Part shown: positions 26,954-34,689 of the stretch, piece after piece
How positions within the stretch are numbered: position 1 is the first letter of the stretch
Layout: each line of letters begins with the position of its first letter
From: DATFMP01 sp035266845
GTDB taxonomy: Bacteria; SAR324; JACQKK01
Assembly: GCA_035266845.1 (NCBI GenBank)
Contig: DATFMP010000018.1
Location: 1 to 64,000 of the forward strand
DNA length: 64,000 bases
Reading direction: 5' to 3'
The notes under the pieces: model-generated
Told to the model about the DNA's origin: nothing
Databases searched by the model: none
Seen by the model: the letters and a program-made list of their open reading frames with translations, nothing else
Translations under genes and position numbers: made by a program

Positions 26954-27526
26954 ATGATGAATATGCTGGAAGCGACGCAGGCGGTATGCCGCCGCCTGTC
27001 CGACGACGTGCCCGTGGTGGCATCGCTGGGCAATCCGGGGCTGAACCTGTTCAACGCCCAGCCCGGACGCCAGCGCAACTTCTACTTCCGCAACGCGATG
27101 GGCTCGGCCTCCTCGCTGGCCCTGGGGTTGGCCACGGCCGCGCCGGAACAGCGCGTGGTGCTGCTGGATGGCGACGGCAGCCTGCTGATGAACCTCTCGT
27201 CCCTGGCCAGCGAGGGCTGGCGCGGCCCTCGCAATCTCGTGCACATCTGCTGGGACAACCGCATGTATGAGATGACCGGGCAGCAGGCCACCGCCACGTC
27301 CGGACCGGCGGACTTGGCCGCCATCGCCGAGGGTGCCGGCTTCCCCAAGGTGGAGCGGGCCGAGACCTTGGCCGCCTTCGAGGCCGCGCTGGAGCGGGCG
27401 CTCGCGGGCGATGGGCCGTGGTTCATCCTGGCCGTCGTGGCCGGCGAGCGCGCCAAGCGCAACCCCGCCAATCCCAAGAGCGCCACGGGCATCCGCCACC
27501 GCTTCATGGGCGAACTGGGCGCCTGA
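26954..27526 (+). CDS. Thiamine-diphosphate decarboxylase beta subunit (ComE-like), copy 1
   Basis: 190 residues with the thiamine-diphosphate/magnesium motif GDGS-LLMNL through to WDNRMYEMTGQQ. It starts MMNMLEATQAV and ends in RHRFMGELGA, both nearly repeated by the next gene. It must pair with an alpha subunit such as the one encoded upstream to form the active site. Duplicated beta subunits could give alternative complexes with different substrates. Confidence 0.85.
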   Translation: MMNMLEATQAVCRRLSDDVPVVASLGNPGLNLFNAQPGRQRNFYFRNAMGSASSLALGLATAAPEQRVVLLDGDGSLLMNLSSLASEGWRGPRNLVHICWDNRMYEMTGQQATATSGPADLAAIAEGAGFPKVERAETLAAFEAALERALAGDGPWFILAVVAGERAKRNPANPKSATGIRHRFMGELGA

Positions 27527-27585
27527 CCGCGCCGCCTGGCTGCCCTTCTCAACGACCGCCGACCCTGCCCCCAAAGGGAATGCCG

Positions 27586-28155
27586 ATGATCAACATGCTG
27601 GAAGCCACCAAGGCCCTGGTCAAGCACCTCTCCGACGACGAGCTGGTGGTGGCCGGGCTAGGCAACCCCAAGTTCACCCTGATGGAAGCAAAGGACCGCC
27701 CGCGCAACTTCTACATTTGGAACGCGATGGGCATGACGTCCTCCATCGGCCTGGGCGTGGCCATGGCGCAGCCGGACAAGCGCGTGATCGTGCTGCAGGG
27801 CGATGGCTGCCTGCTGATGAACCTCAACAGCCTTGCCACCGAAGCTTGGCGCGCGCCGAAGAACCTCGTGCACATCGTGTGGGACAACCGCATGTTCGAG
27901 CTGACCGGCCACCAGCCCACCGCCACGGCGGGGCCCGCGGATCTGGCGAAGATGGCCGAAGGCGCCGGTATCGAAAAGGTGGAGCGCGTGGAAACCCTAC
28001 CCGCCTTCGAGGCCGCCGTGCAGCGCGCTCTGGTGGAGGATGGGCCCTGGTTCATCCACGTGCTGGTGGACGACCAGCGTGCCGGCAAGGCGCCGCCCAA
28101 GAGCCCCACCTTCATCCGTCACCGCTTCATGGCCGCCCTGGGCCTGGAAGGCTAG
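27586..28155 (+). CDS. Thiamine-diphosphate decarboxylase beta subunit (ComE-like), copy 2
   Basis: 189 residues, a tandem paralogue of the preceding gene; long stretches match (MINMLEATKA, RNFYIWNAMG, NLVHIVWDNRMFELTG, ATAGPADLAKMAEGAG). The cofactor motif reads GDGC rather than GDGS, one clear difference. ATG 27586 is chosen over ATG 27580 because AAAGGG is then seven bases away. The gene lies between copy 1 (59 bp) and the CoA-transferase (25 bp) in one operon. Confidence 0.85.
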   Translation: MINMLEATKALVKHLSDDELVVAGLGNPKFTLMEAKDRPRNFYIWNAMGMTSSIGLGVAMAQPDKRVIVLQGDGCLLMNLNSLATEAWRAPKNLVHIVWDNRMFELTGHQPTATAGPADLAKMAEGAGIEKVERVETLPAFEAAVQRALVEDGPWFIHVLVDDQRAGKAPPKSPTFIRHRFMAALGLEG

Positions 28156-28180
28156 CCGGCACCGGGCGAAAGGGGACGCC

Positions 28181-29365
28181 ATGCCCAACCTGCTGGCGGG
28201 CACGCGCGTGCTGGACTGCGGGCGCTACATCGCCGGTCCTTATTGCGCCATGCTGCTGGGCGAGCTGGGCGCGGACGTGATCCGCATCGAGCGCCCCAGC
28301 GGCGGCGAGGACCGCTGGCTGTTGCCCGTGGCGGATTCCGGCGACGGCTCGCTGTTCCTACAGATGGGCCGCGGCAAGCGCGGCATGACACTGGACCTGG
28401 CCACGCCCGCGGGCCGAGAGGTGTTCCAGCGCCTGCTGGCCGATGCGGACGTGGTGGTGGCCAACCTGCCGCCACCCGCGCTGCAGGCCATGGGGCTGGA
28501 CTACGAGACGCTGCGGGCCACGCGGCCGGACGTCGTCCTCACCACCGTTTCGGCTTTCGGCAGCGGCGGACCCTTCAGCGATCGCGTGGGCTTCGACGGC
28601 ATCGGCCAGGCCATGAGCGGCGCCATGCACCTCACGGGGCATCCCGACGAGCCCATGCGCGCCTCGGTGCCCTACGTGGACTTCACCACGGCCCTGCACG
28701 CCGCGCTGGGCACGCTGGCGGCGCTGATGGAGCGGCGCGAGACGGGCCGGGGGCAGCACGTGTCCTCGTCCCTGCTGGGCTCGGCACTCACGGTCAACAA
28801 CTCCATCCTCATCGAGCAGGCGCTTCGGCACCGCGACCGTGTGGCCACGGGCAACCGAGGCCAGTCCGCCGCCCCAGCGGACGTCTTCCGCACGCGCGAC
28901 GGCTGGGTGATCGTGCAGACGGTGGGGCAGCCCATGTTCCGGCGCTGGGCGCGCCTGATGGGCGAGACGCACTGGCTGGAAGACCCGCGCTTCGCGGACG
29001 ATCTGGCCCGCGGCGACAACGGTGCGGTGGTCAGCGAGCGCATGGGGCGCTGGTGCGCCGAGCGTTCCACGGAGCAGTGCCTGGCCGATCTGGAGGCGGC
29101 CCGCATCCCGGCCGGCCCCGTGCTCTCGCCCCAGCAGGCGCTGGATCATCCTCACGCCCAGGCCGCCGGCCTGTTCCAGCCGCTGAACTTCCCCGGCGCG
29201 GAGGGCCCGGCGCCCATCGCCCGCGTGCCCCTGCACCGCTCGGCCAGTCCCGCCGCCGAGCCCCGCCGCGCGCCCCTGCTGGGCGAGCACACGGACGCCA
29301 TCCTCACCGAACTGGGTTATGGCCTGGAGGAGATCGACGCCCTACGCGCCGCCGGCGTGGTGTGA
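28181..29365 (+). CDS. Class III CoA-transferase (CaiB/BaiF family)
   Basis: 394 residues. The N-terminus LLAGTRVLDCGRYIAGPYCAML and the ELGADVIRIERPSGGEDRW block are typical, and the catalytic aspartate is probably the Asp of YVDFTTALHAALG. C-terminal GPVLSPQQALDHPHAQA is also a family signature. It moves CoA between carboxylic acids. Being last in the decarboxylase operon, it may activate an acid derived from the aldehyde product or act on the 2-oxo acid pathway's end product; this is inference. Confidence 0.9.
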   Translation: MPNLLAGTRVLDCGRYIAGPYCAMLLGELGADVIRIERPSGGEDRWLLPVADSGDGSLFLQMGRGKRGMTLDLATPAGREVFQRLLADADVVVANLPPPALQAMGLDYETLRATRPDVVLTTVSAFGSGGPFSDRVGFDGIGQAMSGAMHLTGHPDEPMRASVPYVDFTTALHAALGTLAALMERRETGRGQHVSSSLLGSALTVNNSILIEQALRHRDRVATGNRGQSAAPADVFRTRDGWVIVQTVGQPMFRRWARLMGETHWLEDPRFADDLARGDNGAVVSERMGRWCAERSTEQCLADLEAARIPAGPVLSPQQALDHPHAQAAGLFQPLNFPGAEGPAPIARVPLHRSASPAAEPRRAPLLGEHTDAILTELGYGLEEIDALRAAGVV

Positions 29366-29368
29366 GAC

Positions 29369-29692
29369 TCACTCCCCGCGCCAGGCGGCCCAGGCCAGGT
29401 TGAGGTCGCGCGGCTTGCCATCCACCGCCTCCGCCACGAAGGCGCCCCGCACGTGGAACCCGTGGAAAGCGATCTCGGCGGGCGTCCCGGCCGGCGTAAG
29501 CCGGTACAAGCGCAGCAAGCCGCGCTGGTCGTCCGCGGTAAGCACCGCGGCCGCTTGCCAGCCCGCTGGCAGCTCGCCCTCCAGCCGCCCGGGCGCCGTC
29601 TCGTGCAGCCGGGGCTCTGCACCGACGGCCTTCAGCTCCAGGGCATAGGGGCCGGACGCGCCACAATACAGGTGCAGGGGAGTCGAGAGCAT
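29369..29692 (-). CDS. Hypothetical protein
   Basis: 107 residues from ATG 29692. No recognised domain; short beta-strand-like stretches (LHLYCGASGPYALELKAVG, GLLRLYRLTPAGTPAEIAFH). No signal peptide. It is convergent with the CoA-transferase gene (stop codons 3 bp apart), and its start abuts the left repeat of the DUF559 cassette; reading further upstream would run into that repeat. The upstream promoter may therefore be disrupted. Confidence 0.5.
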   Translation of the reverse strand: MLSTPLHLYCGASGPYALELKAVGAEPRLHETAPGRLEGELPAGWQAAAVLTADDQRGLLRLYRLTPAGTPAEIAFHGFHVRGAFVAEAVDGKPRDLNLAWAAWRGE

Positions 29693-29714
29693 GAAGGAAT
29701 CCGGGGCGTCCGTC

Positions 29715-29727
29715 GGGGCCTCACCCC
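29715..29727 (+). repeat. Left 13-bp inverted repeat of the DUF559 cassette
   Basis: GGGGCCTCACCCC at 29715-29727 is the exact reverse complement of 30292-30304. Further in, CCCCTCTCCA/TGGAGAGGGG form a hairpin at 29747-29771; a matching hairpin, in the opposite orientation, lies at 30264-30288. A short additional hairpin (GCCTCGC/GCGAGGC, about 29728-29745) is present only on this side. Confidence 0.7.
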
Positions 29728-29859
29728 GCCTCGCATACGCGAGGCACCCCTCTCCACTGCGTGGAGAGGGGAAACTGGGTCGGCGCGGATGTGTGAGTTG
29801 ATGCGGTCCGAGGGCACGGACGCCGACGACGATCACATATGGGCATAGGCTTGGTTACT

Positions 29860-30249
29860 TCATTGAGCGGCAGCCTCAATGGCAGCAAGGACGCTTTGGA
29901 CGTTCGACTCGAGTTGCTCGTTTCTGAACCGTAGTACCCGAAAGCCTCGCTCGCCCAATGTTGCATCCCGCGTTTCGTCTCTCGGCGGATCCTCGTCGTG
30001 AATCGGGCCGTCAAGCTCAATCACCAGACCCGCTTCAATACAGCAGAAATCCACGATGAGTCGGTCGATGGCGTGCTGGCGGCGAAATTTAAGGCCATTC
30101 AGCTGTCGATTGCGAAGATGTTTCCACAGCAGGGATTCTGCGTCAGTTGGGGCTTGGCGCATCGCAACTGCACGATCCCGAAGCTTTGGCCATACTCCGG
30201 GCGCCAGATTGCGTTGTCCCGCTTTCCTCTTTTGTGCTTTGCGAAGCAT
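29860..30249 (-). CDS. DUF559 (Vsr-like) endonuclease-domain protein
   Basis: 129 residues from ATG 30249. The DUF559 core is complete: RQAPTDAESLLWKHLRNRQL, FRRQHAIDRLIVDFCC, ELDGPIHDEDPPRDETRD and GFRVLRFRNEQ. The Asp of VDFCC, the Glu-Leu-Asp-Gly and the Phe-Arg-Asn-Glu block are the likely nuclease residues. DUF559 proteins are related to very-short-patch-repair endonucleases but are mostly uncharacterised. Inverted repeats bracket the gene, so it looks like a self-contained cassette inserted between its neighbours. Confidence 0.85.
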   Translation of the reverse strand: MLRKAQKRKAGQRNLAPGVWPKLRDRAVAMRQAPTDAESLLWKHLRNRQLNGLKFRRQHAIDRLIVDFCCIEAGLVIELDGPIHDEDPPRDETRDATLGERGFRVLRFRNEQLESNVQSVLAAIEAAAQ

Positions 30250-30291
30250 GGCTTCCAGGAGCTCCCCTCGCCACGCAGTGGAGAGGGGCCG

Positions 30292-30304
30292 GGGGTGAGG
30301 CCCC
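30292..30304 (-). repeat. Right 13-bp inverted repeat of the DUF559 cassette
   Basis: GGGGTGAGGCCCC, perfect reverse complement of 29715-29727. It ends one base before the stop codon of the MoaD-like gene. The hairpin CCCCTCGCCA/TGGAGAGGGG at 30264-30288 has one mismatch and its loop CGCAG is the complement of the left loop CTGCG. Confidence 0.7.
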
Positions 30305-30305
30305 G

Positions 30306-30581
30306 TCAGCCCCCCTCCACGGCGGTAATTAGCATCAGCCGGTCGCCGGACTGCACGGGGGTGTCCAGCGCCTGCAGATGCCGCACATCGTGGCGGTTGA
30401 GAAAGGCCACAAGCTGATCGTTGAATCGACCATCGCGCCAGACCAGCGCGGCCAGCGCCGGGTGCCGGGCGGTCAGGGCCCGCAGGGCGGCGCCCACGGT
30501 ATCGGCCTCCACCTCCACCGTGTCCGCGCCGCCAGCCAGGTCCGCCAGCATGTGTGCCAGTTCGATGCGCACGCCCATCAT
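30306..30581 (-). CDS. MoaD/ThiS-family sulfur carrier ending in Gly-Gly
   Basis: 91-residue beta-grasp protein ending in Ala-Val-Glu-Gly-Gly, the tail that carries a thiocarboxylate. It starts immediately after the stop codon of the aldehyde:ferredoxin oxidoreductase gene (no gap), so it is translated with it. MoaD-like proteins next to tungsten-type oxidoreductases are known and probably supply dithiolene sulfur to the pterin cofactor. The second ATG (30578) is equally possible. Confidence 0.88.
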   Translation of the reverse strand: MMGVRIELAHMLADLAGGADTVEVEADTVGAALRALTARHPALAALVWRDGRFNDQLVAFLNRHDVRHLQALDTPVQSGDRLMLITAVEGG

Positions 30582-32408
30582 CTAGGCCGAAAGCTGTTCC
30601 ATCTCCGGACGGAACACGGCCCACACGCGCTGCTTCAGCTCGCTGAAGAACTCGGGGGTCAGGAAGCTAGGCACGCCCAGATTGGGGTTGGGATCCTCGA
30701 ACACCTGCGCGGGTAGGGTGTAGTCCGCGTCGTCGTAGCCCTGGCGCTGCTCCAGCACCAGCCCGCGCAGGAAGGCGCGACGTGTGGCGGCCAGCAGCTC
30801 GTCCTGGGTCACATCCAGGCCTGTGACCTCCTTAAGGGCGGTGAGGGCCATCTTGTGGTTCATGCCGGCGAACTTGCAGGAGCCCAGCAGGTCATCGCGC
30901 ACCTGATACAGCCCCTTCTGCGTGATGGCGTCCACCCAGTAGTCCATGGACGTATCGCCCTGCAGGGCCAGCAGCATGAAGGTGGCCATGGACATGTGCC
31001 CACCCGCGATGGCCCAGGCATAGCCGGGATTCGTGTCCGGGATGTACGCGGGCAGTTCCAGCCCCTTCACCTGCATTGCATAACCCGGCTCGTGCAACGA
31101 TTCGGAGAGGCGCTTCACCCCGTGCCCGATCTCCGGCAGCTTGCCGCGCCCGGTCTGGTCGATCAGCTCGTGGATCTTGGCGTGCTGGCCAAAGGTGGCG
31201 CCGTTGAACAGCGGCTTGTCCGGGTGGCGCTGGTTGTAGTCCAGCACGTAGGCCACGGTGGTGCCGATGGAGATGGAATCCATCCCCAGGTTGTCCACCA
31301 GCCGGATCACGTCCGCGACCTCGTGGCCGTCCTCCAACCCAACGTTGGTGGAGAGCAGGTTCACCGGCTCGTAATCGAACTTGGCCAGGTACTTGCCGGG
31401 CTTGCCCTCCGGGGTGCGCTCGTAGACGTTCTTGTGGCAGTTGATGCCGCAGCGCCAGCAGCTCTCCGCCTTGATGGCAAAGTGCTTCTCGATCTCCGGG
31501 CGCATCATCTTCACGGGCTGGTCGTCCCCGCGCGGACGGAAGTTCAGCTCCGGCACCACGTGCACCTTGTGCAGCGGCTCGTAGTTGCTCCAGGTGCCGC
31601 CCGTGCCGCCCTTGCCGGTCTCGCGGAACTTGGCCGAGCCGGGGCCCGTAGCGATGGCGCGGTTCAGGTCGCGCAGGTCGGGCGTCAGCTTGCCCAGCTT
31701 ATCCTTGGCCTGGGCCACGATGCCCAGCAGGTTCTTGTAACCCATCATGCTGCCCATGCCGCCCCGCCCGGCGTAGCGGCACTTGTCGTCGTGGGACTTG
31801 AGCTGGTTTTCCGTGCTCATGGCCACGGCCGCCATGTAACAGTTCTCGTAGGCCTCGCCGGCTTGGCCAATCACGGCGAAGTGGGCATCCGGGTAGTCGC
31901 CGGCCAGGTGCATGATCTTCTCGTGCGTATCCAGACCGCGCAGCGCATCGGCCGGCTTCAGCTCAGCGCGCGGCCCGTCCGGCCCCTCGGAGAGCACCGC
32001 ATAGACCGGCGTGGCGGAGCGGCCCTCGAAGATCACCTCGTCCAGCCCGGCCCACTTCAGCTTGCTGCCGAACTTGCCGCTGCCCGCGCTCCACATGGCC
32101 GAGGGCAGCCCCTTGCTGGAGACCTTGAGCGGGCTGTAAGCGGAGAAGTACGTGCGCAGGCCCGTCATCACATCCGTGCCCGTGAGCAGTCCCGTGTTCA
32201 CGATGAGCCGGTTCTCCGGCACGTAGGCCGCCTTGATCTCCCGCTGCGCGAGCATCTGGAAGCTGCGCCCGAAGCCGCCCAGCACATCCTCCAGGTTGGC
32301 GCAGGGCACCTCCTCGATGCGCACCGCGCCGCTACCCAGGTCGATGGTGCAGCGCCGGTACAGCACGTCGGCGGGCTGGGGCGTGGCGGAACCGTTCACA
32401 ATGCGCAT
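30582..32408 (-). CDS. Aldehyde:ferredoxin oxidoreductase (tungsten-pterin)
   Basis: 608 residues, the normal size for AOR. It oxidises aldehydes to acids with ferredoxin as acceptor, using a tungsten bis-pterin and one 4Fe-4S cluster. The cluster ligands are Cys317, Cys320 and Cys324 (CWRCGINC) with Cys511 (GSCKFAG), placed as in the archaeal enzyme. YAGRGGMGSMMGYKNL and SIGTTVAYVLD are further AOR-family blocks. The adjacent MoaD-like protein supports the pterin cofactor. It may act on aldehydes made by the ComDE-like enzyme or run in reverse to reduce acids. Confidence 0.93.
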   Translation of the reverse strand: MRIVNGSATPQPADVLYRRCTIDLGSGAVRIEEVPCANLEDVLGGFGRSFQMLAQREIKAAYVPENRLIVNTGLLTGTDVMTGLRTYFSAYSPLKVSSKGLPSAMWSAGSGKFGSKLKWAGLDEVIFEGRSATPVYAVLSEGPDGPRAELKPADALRGLDTHEKIMHLAGDYPDAHFAVIGQAGEAYENCYMAAVAMSTENQLKSHDDKCRYAGRGGMGSMMGYKNLLGIVAQAKDKLGKLTPDLRDLNRAIATGPGSAKFRETGKGGTGGTWSNYEPLHKVHVVPELNFRPRGDDQPVKMMRPEIEKHFAIKAESCWRCGINCHKNVYERTPEGKPGKYLAKFDYEPVNLLSTNVGLEDGHEVADVIRLVDNLGMDSISIGTTVAYVLDYNQRHPDKPLFNGATFGQHAKIHELIDQTGRGKLPEIGHGVKRLSESLHEPGYAMQVKGLELPAYIPDTNPGYAWAIAGGHMSMATFMLLALQGDTSMDYWVDAITQKGLYQVRDDLLGSCKFAGMNHKMALTALKEVTGLDVTQDELLAATRRAFLRGLVLEQRQGYDDADYTLPAQVFEDPNPNLGVPSFLTPEFFSELKQRVWAVFRPEMEQLSA

Positions 32409-32712
32409 GATCTCGCTCCTTTGGATCGGCAGACTGGCAAGGGATGGGCCTTAGCCGCGACAGCAGCGCCTGCTGGGCGTGCCGACTGGCGTGGCCCTCT
32501 GCTTCCAGGAAATCCCATCGGGCGCGGAAATGCAATTGGCCGCGGCCGCCAAGGCCCCGGCGCCTTGGCGGCCGCGGCCTGGGCGGCGATGGGCACCAGA
32601 CGGGCCGGTGTTGTGCCGCAAACGCGGCCCCGGCGCTTTGACTGCGGCGGCAAACCTGTTAAGGGGTCTGAAACCGCGCCGCTGCGCTACCCTTCACGAT
32701 CCGGCAGAAACC
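32409..32712. other. Divergent region between AOR and HIT genes, with a large perfect palindrome
   Basis: No gene. Arms of 18 bp at 32538-32555 and 32562-32579 are exact reverse complements around the six-base loop CCCGGC, giving a very stable GC-rich hairpin. A second run rich in GCGGCCCCGGCGC follows at 32620-32640. No good promoter hexamers were seen. The palindrome may be an operator, a transcript end or a cruciform; its function is unknown. Confidence 0.6.
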
Positions 32713-33123
32713 ATGGCTTCCATCTTCACCCACATCATCCAGCGCGAGCTGCCCGCGCACGTCGTCTACGAGGACGAGCACACCCTCGCCTTCCTGGACA
32801 TCAACCCCAAGTCCGAGGGCCACACGCTAGTCGTGCCCAAGCACGAGGTGGCGGCCTTCCACGACCTGCCGCCCGAGGTGGCCACGCACCTGATGGGGGC
32901 CCTGCGCACTGTGGCGGGTGCCGTCACACGGGCCATGGGCACGCCGCACTACAACCTGAGCCTCAACAACGGCGCACCGGCCGGGCAGGTCGTGTTCCAC
33001 GTGCACTTCCACATCATCCCCCGCCGCGCGGGGCAAAGCCTAGCCCGCCCCGCGCTGAGCCTTCCGTCGGCACGCATGGAGGAGATCGCCGCGGCCATCC
33101 GCGCGGCGGTGGAGCAGGACTGA
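32713..33123 (+). CDS. HIT-family nucleotide-binding protein
   Basis: 136 residues. The histidine triad is His-Val-His-Phe-His-Ile-Ile, with the N-terminal block FTHIIQRELPAHVVYEDE and LDINPKSEGHTLVVPK, all typical of the HinT/Fhit-like group that hydrolyses nucleoside phosphoramidates or dinucleotides. It is a lone cytoplasmic protein divergent from AOR. The specific substrate cannot be told. Confidence 0.93.
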   Translation: MASIFTHIIQRELPAHVVYEDEHTLAFLDINPKSEGHTLVVPKHEVAAFHDLPPEVATHLMGALRTVAGAVTRAMGTPHYNLSLNNGAPAGQVVFHVHFHIIPRRAGQSLARPALSLPSARMEEIAAAIRAAVEQD

Positions 33124-33178
33124 GGGAGACCGGGCGCGTCGCTATCGCAATAGCGGCGCGTCCGGGTTGCCTGCGCTG

Positions 33179-34087
33179 TCAGTCGGTGCTGGACAGGTAG
33201 GGATAGACCTGCAGGAAGTCGAGGCCCGGCGGATAGGCGAGGGACACCCAGTGGGCTCCCAGCTCCGGATTGACGCGGAAGGAGCGCCACCTGCTTTCCG
33301 TGTGGACCGTGAATCCGCCCACGTCATCGCTGTTCCACGACCAGTTGGAGAACGGCCACCAGCGCTGGAGGTTCGGCACATCCACCAGCCTGAGCTGGTT
33401 ATCGGCCATCGCCGGGGCCGCGAGCAGGGACACGGTGTGCTCGCCGAAGTCGAGCGACCACTGCCGCATGCTGGCGGTGTATTGCACGGCGTCCGCCATG
33501 GTGATCAGCACGTGGATGTCATAGGTGCCACGGGTCACCGAGAACCGTACGGAATCGCTCAGGCGGAAGCTTTGCGGATCCAGCGTCAGGTCCACCCACT
33601 GGTTCTGGGTGCGACCGCTGTTGGACACGGCCGCGGCTTCCACGTGGGCCGGGATCGCCAGTGCATTTGCCCACTGCCAGTCGCCAGTGCGGGCATCGTC
33701 CGCAATGGCTGGGAAGCGCAGGCCGATGACCACATCCGAAGTGGAGGCTCCCCGGTCCAGGACGGTGCTACCGCCACTGCCGTCCAGCGAGCCCCCGTCG
33801 GCCACGAACGATCCGCCACCGCCCGAGCCGCCGCTGTCCAGGCCGGTGCCACCGCCACCGCTGCCGCCACCCGAGCCCGTGGGCGACCCACCACCCCCAC
33901 CTCCACCACCGGCGCCCCCCACCTCGGTCGGACCACCGCTGCCGCTACCGCCGCCGCTGCCGCAGGGCGCCTGCGTGCTGGCGGTGTCGGTCGCCCCCGG
34001 CCCACACGGCGCGGGACCACAGCCTGCGAGGATCAACAGGGCAGCCAGGCCGGCCGCCACGACGAATGCGTGCATGTATGCGCCCAC
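33179..34087 (-). CDS. Glycine-rich lipoprotein of unknown function
   Basis: 302 residues from GTG 34087, preceded by AAGGGGG six bases away. The signal peptide ends in the lipobox Leu-Ala-Gly-Cys (residues about 20-23). Residues about 42-92 are mostly Gly and Ser, a long flexible linker. The C-terminal about 190 residues are a folded beta-type domain (VDLTLDPQSFRLSDSVRF, YDIHVLITMADAVQY, WWPFSNWSWNSDD), perhaps a binding module displayed away from the membrane. I do not recognise the domain. Confidence 0.7.
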   Translation of the reverse strand: MGAYMHAFVVAAGLAALLILAGCGPAPCGPGATDTASTQAPCGSGGGSGSGGPTEVGGAGGGGGGGGSPTGSGGGSGGGGTGLDSGGSGGGGSFVADGGSLDGSGGSTVLDRGASTSDVVIGLRFPAIADDARTGDWQWANALAIPAHVEAAAVSNSGRTQNQWVDLTLDPQSFRLSDSVRFSVTRGTYDIHVLITMADAVQYTASMRQWSLDFGEHTVSLLAAPAMADNQLRLVDVPNLQRWWPFSNWSWNSDDVGGFTVHTESRWRSFRVNPELGAHWVSLAYPPGLDFLQVYPYLSSTD

Positions 34088-34689
34088 GGTGTCCCCCTTT
34101 CGGCATGCGTTGCGCCCGCCAGCTTCCTGCTGTCGTCAGGCGTCGAATCGCATCCACCCGTCCGTAGGCGAATGTCAGCGTCGGTCACTTCGATGACATC
34201 ATGTTAATGAGCTTTTAATTAAAAACGTTTCCACAGTCAAGTTAAAAATCCCTAAATACCCCATTTGGGTTAGTTGTTTAGCTCTCCCCAGGGGCATACC
34301 GCTATCACAGATTCTGCTGATAGCCCCTGATAGGAGTGGAGCAGAATCGACTGTAGGCGGTTGTCACACACCGGGTGGACAATTCGGGTCAATTCCCGAA
34401 CGGAGACTCAGTGACCTGGCGTGGGAAGCCGCGAGGGGGACGGCCGATCAGTAGTGCCGCGGCAGGGTGCGGATGGAATTTCGTGCCATCAAGGGCAGCC
34501 GCACGACGTGGCCGAGGACGAGCCACTGTTCGAGTAGACGGCGTCGCGCCTCCCTGGCGCGCGCAGCCGGTGCGGGCCTAGGGCAGCCCGGCGACGATCT
34601 GCTTGAGCTCCGCCTCGTTGAAGGCGCGCACGGCTCAAGCCAGTACGACGTAGCCCAAGCGCCATCAACGCGCTGGCCTGCGGCCCGGA
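34088..34689. other. 602-bp intergenic region: AT-rich promoter, alternating hairpins and a possible gene scrap
   Basis: The part at 34190-34260 is strikingly AT-rich for this genome and holds a promoter for the lipoprotein gene. At 34290-34348 two inverted repeats overlap so that only one can form at a time. Nearer the PFOR beta gene, minus-strand positions about 34606-34553 read Val-Arg-Ala-Phe-Asn-Glu-Ala-Glu-Leu-Lys and end Ala-Gly-Leu-Pro-stop. This looks like the last residues of a lost gene, with a stop codon just before it. Confidence 0.45.
34212..34240 (-). promoter_or_regulatory. Promoter of the glycine-rich lipoprotein gene
   Basis: On the minus strand, TTGACT (34240-34235) and TAAAAG (34217-34212) are 17 bp apart in an AT-rich block, a good sigma-70 match. 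The start site would be near 34205, leaving a leader of about 118 bases. Confidence 0.6.

Noticed and set aside
30250..30624. N-terminal extension of the DUF559 protein
   Set aside because: It would be read through the inverted repeat and the MoaD-like gene; the DUF559 domain starts after ATG 30249.
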